DNA from: Celerinatantimonas diazotrophica | Lineage (GTDB): Bacteria; Pseudomonadota; Gammaproteobacteria; Enterobacterales; Celerinatantimonadaceae | Length of the DNA stretch: 64,000 nt | Assembly (NCBI RefSeq): GCF_004339545.1 | Contig: NZ_SMGD01000004.1 | Location: 1 to 64,000, forward strand | Direction of reading: 5' to 3' | Part shown: piece after piece, positions 55,819 through 64,000 of the stretch | Layout of the letters: each line of letters opens with the position of its first letter | Position numbering within the stretch: the first letter of the stretch is position 1 | The notes under the pieces: model-generated | The model's database searches: none | The model's input: the letters and a program-made list of their open reading frames with translations, nothing else | What the model was told of the DNA's origin: nothing | Position numbers and translations under genes: made by a program

Positions 55819-57874
55819 GCGTTAATCCCGGTGCCAAAGAATGCCCTGCGCCTGTTGATTTTTTCATTTTATTCATATACTTCTGAACAGCTTGTGGCAC
55901 TTGTTCTTGGGTTCCAAATGTCGGTAAAACGGGCTGTTCATGACCGGGCAATAACATAATGCCTTGATCTTTACGATACAATTCCAGCGCTCGAATAGCC
56001 GTGTATTTACGAGCACTCAGGCTACCTGCTGTCTGGCTGTCACTGACAATAGTTGGCCGGATAAAAATCATCAGGTTGCGTTTGACCTGCTCACTCGATT
56101 TAGAACGGAACAACGCGCCCAGATACGGAATATCCCCCAGCAGCGGGACCTTACTCACACTTTGTTCGACTTCATTATCAATCAAGCCGCTTAACACCAG
56201 GGTCTGATTGTTGTTCACCAGCACAGTCGTATTAAGCTCGCGTTTGGAGAAAGTTACATCCACCGCGGTCTGACCATTCACCTTGGAGACTTCCTGCTTA
56301 ATCTTTAACTGAACGGCATTACCGTCGTTAATCTGAGGCGTCACCGTTAGCTTAATCCCAACCTCTTTACGTTCAACGGTCGTAAATGGGTTGCTATTAT
56401 CAGAACCAGTCGTTGAACCGGTTTTAATCGGCACTTCTTCACCCACTAAAAAAGATGCTTGTTGATTATCCAATGTGGTAATCGAAGGTGTTGCTAAGAC
56501 ATTGGTTCTCGAATCGGTTTTTGAAGCCTGAATCAGAGCGCCCCAACCGCCTTTATAAAACCCAACAATTGCCCCTTGTACCCCTGATAAAGCCGAGGCC
56601 AAATCACTGACATCCCCAGAGGATGAGGTCGAGGTACTGGTACCATTAGAGTTATAAGTGGTCGCGGTTGTGCTACGGGCATTAAAAATCCCTTGCGCCA
56701 CAGAACTCACCGGAACACTCGAGCCATTGCTAAACTGAGTCCCGCCCCCAGGAGTCACCCACTGCACGCCTAAATTGGCACCTGAGGTATCAGCCACTTC
56801 AACGATCATCGCTTCCACATGCACCTGTGCCCGACGAATATCGAGTTGGTTAATAACTTTACTCAGCGAGCGCATCGTTTGCGGTTTGGCGGTAATCACC
56901 AATGAGTTAGTGTCATCAAACGCTTCAATAGAAAAATTGCTATCACTGCCGCTCGTGCTAGCACTTTTACCGCCTTTGGCTTTGTTCTGCTGTTCATTAA
57001 TGGTTTGACTAACACCTTTTAGCACTTTAACGAGATCTTTAGCATGGGCGTATTTAAGATAAAACACCCGGGTATTGCCATAGGATTGCAGCTCGCTATC
57101 CAGCTGATTAATCAGATGCGCGATACGAGCACGTGCTTTGGGATTGCCTGAAATTAATACGCTGTTAGTGCGCTCATCGGCCACGACAGAGGGCACCAGT
57201 GAACTTGGCTGATCACGAGTGTCCGTTTTACTTAGCACCGAATCAACGACGCGAACGATTTCACTGGCTGCGGCATATTTTAACCGAACCACATCCACAT
57301 GTTGATCATCTGACTGATCGACCTGATGGATAATCTCAACCATGCGGTTAACAACCGCCGCTCGGCCGGTAATCATCATGACATTTGATGGCGCATAGTG
57401 GATCACATTACTACTGCCGCTGGCATCACTTAACTGGCGAAGAATCGGTGTCAGTTCTTTGACCGAAACATTACTCACCGGCACAATTCGGGTAACCATC
57501 TCATCCCCTTGCCCCGGATGCTTCGCTGATGCTAACGGAATCGCTGCAGATTTAGCCGTTTGCGCAGGCACTACTTTAATCACGCCATCCGGCATATCCA
57601 CAGTCGCTAACCCATAGACCTGTAATACGTTCAGGAAAAACTGATAATACTGTTTTTCGCTGAGCATATTGTAACTACGAACGTTTACTTTGCCGTGAAT
57701 GGATGGATCGATAATAATCGTTTTATGAAGATTTCGTCCCACCGTATTAATAAATTCAGTGATATCAGTTTGTTTAAAATTGGCTGAATAGTCTGCGGCC
57801 ATCACTGGAATCGACACCAGCAGCCAAACGCCAATGAACAGAGCCTGACAAAGTGCCTTTGTTCCCTTTTTCAT
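55811..57874 (-). CDS. gspD: Type II secretion secretin D
   Basis: 687 residues with signal peptide ([16 protein letters not shown]). N0 domain starts [20 protein letters not shown], then N1-N3 repeats ([20 protein letters not shown] and similar), and the secretin core with [20 protein letters not shown] and [20 protein letters not shown]. Forms the outer-membrane channel. Gly/Ser-rich insertion near residues 395-425 is normal for the gate region. Confidence 0.96.
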   Translation of the reverse strand: MKKGTKALCQALFIGVWLLVSIPVMAADYSANFKQTDITEFINTVGRNLHKTIIIDPSIHGKVNVRSYNMLSEKQYYQFFLNVLQVYGLATVDMPDGVIKVVPAQTAKSAAIPLASAKHPGQGDEMVTRIVPVSNVSVKELTPILRQLSDASGSSNVIHYAPSNVMMITGRAAVVNRMVEIIHQVDQSDDQHVDVVRLKYAAASEIVRVVDSVLSKTDTRDQPSSLVPSVVADERTNSVLISGNPKARARIAHLINQLDSELQSYGNTRVFYLKYAHAKDLVKVLKGVSQTINEQQNKAKGGKSASTSGSDSNFSIEAFDDTNSLVITAKPQTMRSLSKVINQLDIRRAQVHVEAMIVEVADTSGANLGVQWVTPGGGTQFSNGSSVPVSSVAQGIFNARSTTATTYNSNGTSTSTSSSGDVSDLASALSGVQGAIVGFYKGGWGALIQASKTDSRTNVLATPSITTLDNQQASFLVGEEVPIKTGSTTGSDNSNPFTTVERKEVGIKLTVTPQINDGNAVQLKIKQEVSKVNGQTAVDVTFSKRELNTTVLVNNNQTLVLSGLIDNEVEQSVSKVPLLGDIPYLGALFRSKSSEQVKRNLMIFIRPTIVSDSQTAGSLSARKYTAIRALELYRKDQGIMLLPGHEQPVLPTFGTQEQVPQAVQKYMNKMKKSTGAGHSLAPGLTHE

Positions 57875-57899
57875 CTAAAACTGAATCTCCTACATCTAA

Positions 57900-58751
57900 T
57901 TAGGTGGGAAAATGAATCGTAATGGTTCTGCGCATTCCATGGCGAATCACAATCACCTGGCATTCGGTTGCATTATTGAGCTGTCGAAACATTTTAATGA
58001 CGCCTCGGGGCTCATTTAAAGCTTGTCCATTCATCGATACCGCCAGATCGCCACTTTGCAGCCCTAACTGATTAAACAGTTTTGGGTCAGGTCCGGGAAA
58101 GAGCTCATAACCGAGTAATTTTTGTCCCTGATAAGTCGGTTTAATACTGATATAGCGATTGAGCTTGGCCGGATTTTGAAAAATGTCAGCGAGTGACGGG
58201 ATCGCTACAGCTTTTTCACTTGACGGCAACGCATTTGATTTCACCGGCGCAGACATTTGAGCGCTGTGCTCGCTATCAGGCAAATAGAGCTGTTCATCAT
58301 GCCCCTTACGAGTAATCACAACATGGTCTGGATACACCCGTTTTAGTGTGGCTTGAGTCCCTTCAATTCTCTCACCTTGTCCATACACATGCTGTTGGCC
58401 CGACCGAGCTATGACCGCCAACGCCTGAGATGGGTCGTTGCTATAAAGCACACCAACTAAGGTGATCGGTAACTGCGTGTTAGGTAAAGCCCCGGGACGA
58501 CTAACCCCTGACGCTTGACCAAACAAATGAATAGCCAAAAGATCATTAAATGGCGGTATATCTGCTGAGTGGGCACCTATCGAACTATTTAATGAAAGTG
58601 ACGAAGCACTATCTTGTGGCCACAACTTCCAACTGAGCAAGGCGAGCTGATAGCATCCCAGAATGATCAAACAGCAACTAAATACGGCAAAAGCTTTGGC
58701 ACGTACCTGCTCCTTGCTAAACCACAATGCTATTTGATTCAACTGATTCAT
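57900..58751 (-). CDS. gspC: Type II secretion protein C
   Basis: 283 residues: membrane helix (AVFSCCLIILGCYQLALLSW), HR domain (LPITLVGVLYSNDPSQALAV, VYGQGERIEGTQATLKRVYP) that touches the secretin, and a C-terminal PDZ domain (LGLQSGDLAVSMNGQALNEP). First gene of gspC-N; the promoter must lie in 58752-59065. Confidence 0.95.
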   Translation of the reverse strand: MNQLNQIALWFSKEQVRAKAFAVFSCCLIILGCYQLALLSWKLWPQDSASSLSLNSSIGAHSADIPPFNDLLAIHLFGQASGVSRPGALPNTQLPITLVGVLYSNDPSQALAVIARSGQQHVYGQGERIEGTQATLKRVYPDHVVITRKGHDEQLYLPDSEHSAQMSAPVKSNALPSSEKAVAIPSLADIFQNPAKLNRYISIKPTYQGQKLLGYELFPGPDPKLFNQLGLQSGDLAVSMNGQALNEPRGVIKMFRQLNNATECQVIVIRHGMRRTITIHFPT

Positions 58752-58937
58752 CTTCTTAATACTTTTATCTCGTGCAAGCTATGACTGTCTTAAAGCGCTT
58801 AAGTTCAGCGCAACTTACACTCAGAAATGTAAATTAATTACGCAGATACTCTTATTATGCGCAGGTTGCCCAATGTTCAAAGCTCAGTCAAGGTATATCT
58901 ATGGATTGTTAAACCTTAATCATAGACTGCAAATAGT

Positions 58938-58989
58938 TTCATTATTATACAGAAAACATCCAATTCATTATTATGCAGCAAACATCCAA
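58938..58989. repeat. Two adjacent 26-base direct repeats upstream of gspC
   Basis: TTCATTATTATACAGAAAAC plus ATCCAA is followed at once by TTCATTATTATGCAGCAAAC plus ATCCAA, with two mismatches. They lie 190 bases before gspC and about 100 before hslR. A regulator site or a simple tandem duplication are both possible. The rest of the 58752-59083 gap shows no gene. Confidence 0.75.
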
Positions 58990-59065
58990 ATGGTTTAATA
59001 GTAAAATACGGTAAAAGTGGCCCAGAACATCTTAAATCCAGCTGCGAGGGTGCTCACAAACCTGT

Positions 59066-59071
59066 TATAAT
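59066..59071 (+). promoter_or_regulatory. Probable -10 element for hslR
   Basis: A perfect TATAAT lies 33 bases before ATG 59099. The -35 position (59043-59048, TGCGAG) is poor, so an activator or alternative sigma factor may help. Confidence 0.45.
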
Positions 59072-59098
59072 GGCGTTTTAACAATGCGAGTTTGTCCG

Positions 59099-59494
59099 AT
59101 GACACAATCCAGTAAAATTCGCTTGGACAAATGGCTCTGGGCGGCCCGATTTTATAAAACCCGTTCATTGGCAACGGATGTCATCCAAGGTGGAAAAGTG
59201 CACTATAATGGCCAGCGCTGCAAACCTAGTCGCATTGTTGAAATAGGGGCCACAATTAGCCTATGGCAGGCCAATGAGCAACGAGAAGTAATTGTCAAAG
59301 CACTCAGTGAAAAGCGTGCCAATGCAACGATTGCGCAAACGCTCTATGAAGAGACTGAGCAGAGTATTGCCAAACGGCAATTGCATCAGGAGCAACGTAA
59401 ACTGTCCCCCAAACCACTGGCACCACAGCGGCGCCCCGATAAAAAACAACGCCGGCAAATTATTCAGTTTAAACACCAACACACAGGTGAGTAA
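59099..59494 (+). CDS. hslR: Heat-shock protein 15, ribosome-associated
   Basis: 131 residues from ATG 59099 (MTQSSKIRLDKWLWAARFYK); ATG 59084 is also in frame but would almost coincide with the expected transcript start. The S4 RNA-binding domain (RLDKWLWAARFYKTRSLATD, GGKVHYNGQRCKPSRIVEIG) and basic end (RRPDKKQRRQIIQFKHQH) match E. coli Hsp15 (133 residues), which rescues stalled 50S subunits carrying nascent chains. Three bases separate it from hslO. Confidence 0.93.
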   Translation: MTQSSKIRLDKWLWAARFYKTRSLATDVIQGGKVHYNGQRCKPSRIVEIGATISLWQANEQREVIVKALSEKRANATIAQTLYEETEQSIAKRQLHQEQRKLSPKPLAPQRRPDKKQRRQIIQFKHQHTGE

Positions 59495-59497
59495 ATC

Positions 59498-60382
59498 ATG
59501 GCTCAAAGCGATACCTTATACCGCTATATTTTTGAAGATTACCAGGTCCGTGCTGAGCTGGTGCAACTTAATGAAACACTACAAACGATTTTGTCTCAGC
59601 GAGATTATCCACCCGCGATCCGCACCATTCTTGCTGAGCTGCTAGCGGCAACTAGCTTATTGACCGCAACACTGAAATTTGAAGGGGACATCACCGTTCA
59701 GTTGCAAGGCACTGGAACACTGCATTATGTTGCGATCAATGGCAATAACCAGCAACAAATGCGCGGTGTCGCCCGTTGGGATGAAACCAGCTACCAAGAT
59801 AGCGACGTGTTATCAGAGCTGGTCGGTGACAATGCTCGATTGGTGATCACCATTGCTCCGGCCAATGGCGAGCGTTATCAAGGCATTGTGGCTTTAGCCG
59901 AAGAAGGCGTAGCAGCTTCCATTGAAAACTACTTTGCTCAGTCTGAACAGCTCCCCACCCATTTATGGTTGTTCTTTCAAGATGATAAAAAATCACCTTG
60001 CTGTGCTGGGTTACTGATTCAGCAACTGCCAGTGAAAGCCCATGAATTATCGAACGATTATCAGCATATTTATGAGTTAACCCGAACGGCTACCGCACAG
60101 GAAATTTTTACCTTACCTGCCGAACAAATGCTTTATCGACTCTATCACCAAGAAAAAGTACGTTTATTTGATCCTCAACCGGTTGAATTTGCTTGTACTT
60201 GCTCAAAAGAACGTTGTCAGGCAGCACTCTTTTCAATGCATGAAGATGAACTTCTAAGTATCTGTGAAGAGCAAGGTGCAATTGCCATGCACTGCGAATT
60301 TTGTGGCAGCGAGTATCGCTTTGATAAAAATGCTATTACCGAACTCTTCCACGGAGCAGCTAACCAACCAAAAACTCATTAA
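59498..60382 (+). CDS. hslO: Redox-regulated chaperone Hsp33
   Basis: 294 residues. Substrate domain YIFEDYQVRAELVQLNETLQ; redox switch cysteines CTCS and CEFC near the C-terminus (residues about 233-268) bind zinc when reduced and form disulfides under oxidation, switching on chaperone activity. Cotranscribed with hslR, as in E. coli. Confidence 0.95.
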   Translation: MAQSDTLYRYIFEDYQVRAELVQLNETLQTILSQRDYPPAIRTILAELLAATSLLTATLKFEGDITVQLQGTGTLHYVAINGNNQQQMRGVARWDETSYQDSDVLSELVGDNARLVITIAPANGERYQGIVALAEEGVAASIENYFAQSEQLPTHLWLFFQDDKKSPCCAGLLIQQLPVKAHELSNDYQHIYELTRTATAQEIFTLPAEQMLYRLYHQEKVRLFDPQPVEFACTCSKERCQAALFSMHEDELLSICEEQGAIAMHCEFCGSEYRFDKNAITELFHGAANQPKTH

Positions 60383-60395
60383 TTTTTTTAACATC

Positions 60396-60418
60396 AAGGC
60401 AGCATTTGCTGCCTTTTT
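60396..60418 (+). terminator. Terminator after hslO
   Basis: AAGGCAGC-ATTT-GCTGCCTTTTT has a stem of six G+C-rich pairs extended by A-T pairs and ends in a T run. Confidence 0.92.
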
Positions 60419-60564
60419 ATATTGTTATAACGACGCGTTTATTTGAAGCATTTCGCAATAATCCTCATTACTACGAAGCCTTGCAAATAAACAAGTTGCT
60501 TTCAGCTATAACTATATAACAATAGTTATGGTCACTAAAACCTCCCCTACATGGAGCTTTAATT

Positions 60565-62187
60565 ATGAACGAACACCATGATCGGCTTAAACAAGATTTG
60601 CAACATTATGGCATCAAAAATATAACCGAAATTGTCTATAATCCTAGTTACGAACAATTGTTCGATGAAGAAACTAAGCCTGACTTGGCTGGCTATGAAC
60701 GTGGTAAAGAAACCAATCTGGGGGCCGTAGCCGTTGATACTGGCATATTTACTGGCCGTTCACCAAAAGATAAATACATTGTTGACGATGATGTCACTCG
60801 GGACACTGTATGGTGGAACAACCCACACTCTAAAAATGATAATAAACCCATTAGTCCAGACGTTTGGGATGAGCTTAAAGAGCTGACAGTTGATGCACTA
60901 AGTGCTAAACGACTGTTTGTCGTAGATACCTATTGCGGAGCTAATGAAGACTCACGCCTATGTGTTCGTTTTGTCACCGAAGTCGCCTGGCAAGCCCACT
61001 TCGTCAAAAACATGTTTATCCGCCCCGATGACTCAGAGTTAGCGACTTATAAACCTGATTTTGTGGTCCTCAATGCTTCGAAAACAACCAATCCGAACTG
61101 GCAAAGACAAAATTTACACTCAGAAAACTACACTGTCTTTAATCTCACCGAACGGATGCAACTCATCGGTGGAACTTGGTATGGCGGCGAGATGAAAAAA
61201 GGGATTTTTTCCATGATGAACTATTATCTCCCGCTAAACGGTATTGCAGCCATGCACTGTAGTGCTAACCGCGGCCAATCTGGCGATGTAGCCGTATTTT
61301 TCGGTTTGTCAGGGACAGGGAAAACTACCTTGTCGACCGATCCTAAACGCGCACTGATTGGTGATGATGAGCATGGTTGGGACGATGATGGCGTATTTAA
61401 CTTTGAAGGTGGGTGCTACGCCAAAACGATTCATTTAAGCGAGCAAGCCGAGCCAGATATCTACCACGCGATTCACCGGGATGCGTTGTTGGAAAATGTA
61501 GTGGTGGATGATCAAGGAAATATTGATTTTGACGATAGCTCAAAAACGGAGAATACTCGCGTTTCATACCCTATCTATCATATTGATAACATCGTTAAAC
61601 CCGTTTCAAAAGCAGGTCATGCGCAGAAAGTCATTTTCTTAACAGCCGATGCCTTTGGCGTACTCCCTCCGGTTGCCAAACTAAACGATGAGCAAACTCA
61701 ATATCACTTCTTATCTGGATTTACAGCCAAACTGGCGGGTACTGAACGCGGGATTGATAAACCGACCCCAACATTTTCAGCCTGTTTTGGCGCGGCCTTT
61801 TTAACCCTGCATCCCACTCAGTATGCTGAAGTTCTGGTCAAACGCATGAAAGCTAGCGGTGCAACAGCCTATCTGGTCAATACAGGTTGGAATGGCACTG
61901 GGAAACGGATCTCAATTGCAGATACACGAGCCATCATCGATGCCATCTTGGCAGGAGAGCTAGATGACGCTGAAACACAAACTCTGCCAATCTTTGAGTT
62001 AGCCATCCCCACCCATCTCAATGGTGTCGATGCTAACATTCTTGACCCTCGTTGTACCTACGACGACCCAGCTCAATGGCAAGAAAAAGCGAGCGATCTA
62101 GCTAAACTGTTCGTCGATAATTTCCATCAGTACACCGATGAACAAGCGGGCAAAGATCTGGTAAAAGCCGGCCCAAAACTTGACTAA
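60565..62187 (+). CDS. pckA: Phosphoenolpyruvate carboxykinase (ATP)
   Basis: 540 residues, same as E. coli. Converts oxaloacetate and ATP to phosphoenolpyruvate for gluconeogenesis. P-loop [20 protein letters not shown], metal site [20 protein letters not shown], substrate region [14 protein letters not shown] and [15 protein letters not shown] are all present. It has its own 180-base upstream gap after the hslO terminator. Terminated by a strong hairpin. Confidence 0.96.
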   Translation: MNEHHDRLKQDLQHYGIKNITEIVYNPSYEQLFDEETKPDLAGYERGKETNLGAVAVDTGIFTGRSPKDKYIVDDDVTRDTVWWNNPHSKNDNKPISPDVWDELKELTVDALSAKRLFVVDTYCGANEDSRLCVRFVTEVAWQAHFVKNMFIRPDDSELATYKPDFVVLNASKTTNPNWQRQNLHSENYTVFNLTERMQLIGGTWYGGEMKKGIFSMMNYYLPLNGIAAMHCSANRGQSGDVAVFFGLSGTGKTTLSTDPKRALIGDDEHGWDDDGVFNFEGGCYAKTIHLSEQAEPDIYHAIHRDALLENVVVDDQGNIDFDDSSKTENTRVSYPIYHIDNIVKPVSKAGHAQKVIFLTADAFGVLPPVAKLNDEQTQYHFLSGFTAKLAGTERGIDKPTPTFSACFGAAFLTLHPTQYAEVLVKRMKASGATAYLVNTGWNGTGKRISIADTRAIIDAILAGELDDAETQTLPIFELAIPTHLNGVDANILDPRCTYDDPAQWQEKASDLAKLFVDNFHQYTDEQAGKDLVKAGPKLD

Positions 62188-62198
62188 ATAGTGACACA

Positions 62199-62227
62199 CC
62201 AACTGGGAATCCTCCCAGTTGGTTTTT
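62199..62227. terminator. Terminator between pckA and the symporter gene
   Basis: CCAACTGGGA-ATCC-TCCCAGTTGG is a perfect ten-pair stem followed by TTTTT. It lies between convergent genes. Confidence 0.93.
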
Positions 62228-62239
62228 CCTCAGACTGCG

Positions 62240-63697
62240 TTACCAAATATCTTTTTTGTATTGGCCCGCCACATTTTCAAGTAGCGTCGGGTCAAACTCA
62301 GGACGTTTTATGCCCTCTTTTCGCTGTCGCTCGTAATCCTCAAGCACAAAAAATGCCACCGGAGCTAAGAAAATAATGGCAATTAAGTTGGTTGTTGCCA
62401 TCAATCCCATGGCAAAATCCGCCAGATTCCAAACAAATTTAAGATCAGCTACAGAACCAATATACACCATCGCGATCACGGCAATTCGTAACGTCCAGAT
62501 TGCCACTTTAGGATGACCTTTAAACAAATAGCCGATGTTGATCTCGCCATAAGCATAGTTGCCAATAATCGAGGTAAAGGCAAACAAGAAGATCGCGATC
62601 GCCACAAAATAGGTTCCGAATACACCGAGATGTTCCGTCATTGCCTGCTGAGTGAGTTGGATCCCTTCAATCTTCTGCCCCAAACCACCACTTAGCAATT
62701 TGTCATACACCCCAGAGAGAAGAATCACTACCGCAGTACAGCTACAGATCACCAGCGTATCGATAAAGACCCCAAAAGCTTGCACCAACCCTTGTGATGC
62801 CGGATGGCTCACCGTTGCGGTAGCGGCCATGTTAGGCGCCGAGCCCATCCCCGCTTCGTTAGAAAATAGCCCCCGACGAATACCATTTTCCATAGCGATT
62901 TTCACCGAATAACCAACGGCGCCACTGACCATAGGTCCGTAGCCAAAGGCACTTTTAAAGATAAGCGCTAACATCGCAGGAACTTGACCAATATTCGCGA
63001 GCAGAATATAAACGGCTACCAACAAATATAGCGTGGCCATCACTGGCACAATTTTCTCAGCGGTTCTCGCCACAGAACGCACCCCGCCAATAATGATCAA
63101 GGCGGTTAACCCAGCCAAGACAATTCCAGTGACATAGGTTGGAATAGCGAATGCACCTGTCATTCCTTGGGCTATGGTATTGGCTTGCGCTCCATTAAAG
63201 GCAATACCATAAGCAATCAGCAAGAACACGGCGAACACAATACTCATCCATCGATGCCCCAATCCGCGCTCAATATAATAAGCGGGTCCCCCACGGAACG
63301 AACCATCCCGGTGCGGTTCTTTATAAACCTGGGCCAAGGTGGATTCAATAAAGGCTGTTGCTAATCCCACCAACGCAGTCATCCACATCCAAAAAATGGC
63401 CCCTGGGCCACCGGCCCACAATGCAATCGCAACGCCCGCTAAATTCCCGGTACCCACACGAGAGGCCAAAGATGTCGCAAAGGCCTGAAATGCACTAATC
63501 CCTGTTTCTCCAGCCGCTCGTCGCTGGAAGGTGATTTTCATCATATGTCCCAACAGGCGAAACTGCATAAAGCGGGTAAACAACGTAAATAAGATCCCCG
63601 CCCCTAACAGTAGATACACGAGAATATAGGTCCAGATAAAGTGACTTATCGGGTCCATAAACCAGTGAATAGCGTTCTCGATCTGGTTAAAATCCAT
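62240..63697 (-). CDS. Sodium:alanine/glycine symporter (AGCS family)
   Basis: 485 residues with about eleven hydrophobic helices. Family motifs: FQAFATSLASRVGTGNLAGV, ALWAGGPGAIFWMWMTALVG, SNEAGMGSAPNMAATATVSH and YGEINIGYLFKG. Members take up Ala or Gly with Na+ (AlsT/DagA type); substrate choice cannot be read. Basic end KRPEFDPTLLENVAGQYKKD. GGAGAGCAAAAACT precedes the ATG. Confidence 0.92.
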   Translation of the reverse strand: MDFNQIENAIHWFMDPISHFIWTYILVYLLLGAGILFTLFTRFMQFRLLGHMMKITFQRRAAGETGISAFQAFATSLASRVGTGNLAGVAIALWAGGPGAIFWMWMTALVGLATAFIESTLAQVYKEPHRDGSFRGGPAYYIERGLGHRWMSIVFAVFLLIAYGIAFNGAQANTIAQGMTGAFAIPTYVTGIVLAGLTALIIIGGVRSVARTAEKIVPVMATLYLLVAVYILLANIGQVPAMLALIFKSAFGYGPMVSGAVGYSVKIAMENGIRRGLFSNEAGMGSAPNMAATATVSHPASQGLVQAFGVFIDTLVICSCTAVVILLSGVYDKLLSGGLGQKIEGIQLTQQAMTEHLGVFGTYFVAIAIFLFAFTSIIGNYAYGEINIGYLFKGHPKVAIWTLRIAVIAMVYIGSVADLKFVWNLADFAMGLMATTNLIAIIFLAPVAFFVLEDYERQRKEGIKRPEFDPTLLENVAGQYKKDIW

Positions 63698-64000
63698 AGT
63701 TTTTGCTCTCCAAAAAATGACCTGTTGACAACTGAATCAGCCGTCAGGTTTTTATGATATTTTTATTAGCGCAAGCTGACCTTATGTCCCATAAACATAG
63801 ACACAAGAGACTAAACCAGAGCCCAAAAAAGGCTCAAAAAATTCAGCTTACATTGAGGTTTATATTTTTTCGCCTAACTTAGGCGGGGCAGTTTACACGA
63901 TATATGTAAAAATCGTAGGTCTTTTGCATGATATGACCATTTGACATAGCGAACAATAACTGCAAATCACTGATGATTCATTAATTTACGCTACAGTTCA
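63698..64000. other. Intergenic region upstream of the symporter gene
   Basis: 303 AT-rich bases to the window end with no gene, repeat or hairpin that I can support. It should contain the symporter promoter on the minus strand. Confidence 0.5.

Overview
The window is gammaproteobacterial chromosome. It carries ilvGMEDA with a branched-chain leader peptide, a full gspC-N type II secretion operon next to nudE/cysQ and hslR-hslO-pckA, the argP/argO pair, and ylqF/rbgA. This gene content resembles the Vibrionales/Aeromonadales/Alteromonadales side of the class. A Celerinatantimonas-like host is a guess from gene content only. No tRNA, rRNA, CRISPR array or prophage was seen.

Bases 1-21260 are an accessory type VI secretion (T6SS) cargo island. 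It opens with the C-terminal end of a VgrG spike protein (the rest lies upstream), then a DUF4123 adaptor/chaperone, then a 1298-residue LysM-headed putative effector of unknown mechanism. The effector overlaps the first of a very large tandem family of exported Sel1-repeat proteins, the likely immunity proteins. I count 14 near-full-length copies (12 intact, 2 with single frameshifts) plus 2 copies cut down to little more than the signal peptide. A minus-strand formylglycine-generating-enzyme-like lipoprotein without the catalytic cysteines, and a decayed fragment of a second one, interrupt the end of the array. The paralogues are mosaics: three kinds of middle module occur in every combination with three kinds of C-terminal half, and long blocks are identical between distant copies. 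This looks like ongoing duplication, recombination and decay of an immunity repertoire, comparable in principle to the three tandem Sel1-type immunity genes beside Pseudomonas aeruginosa PldB (PA5086-PA5088) but far larger. It is the most unusual part of the window.

Bases 21431-31500 return to ordinary core genes: comM, a GntR/FCD regulator, and ilvL-attenuator-ilvGMEDA, followed by two small unknown genes. Bases 31860-43113 hold a DMT permease, a small lipoprotein, a glycosyltransferase-like orphan, a rimJ-like acetyltransferase, glycerate kinase, two related foldback MITEs flanked by TA, argP/argO, a zevAB-like metal transport pair, a DUF2750 gene, rbgA and a chemoreceptor. Bases 43256-47644 carry rep, a fluoride riboswitch with crcB, cysQ and nudE.

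Bases 47739-58751 are the complete type II secretion operon on the minus strand (gspC first, gspN last), with almost every junction overlapping. Bases 59084-63697 hold hslR-hslO (redox and heat-shock chaperone functions), pckA, and a convergent sodium:alanine-type symporter. The last 300 bases have no gene I can support.
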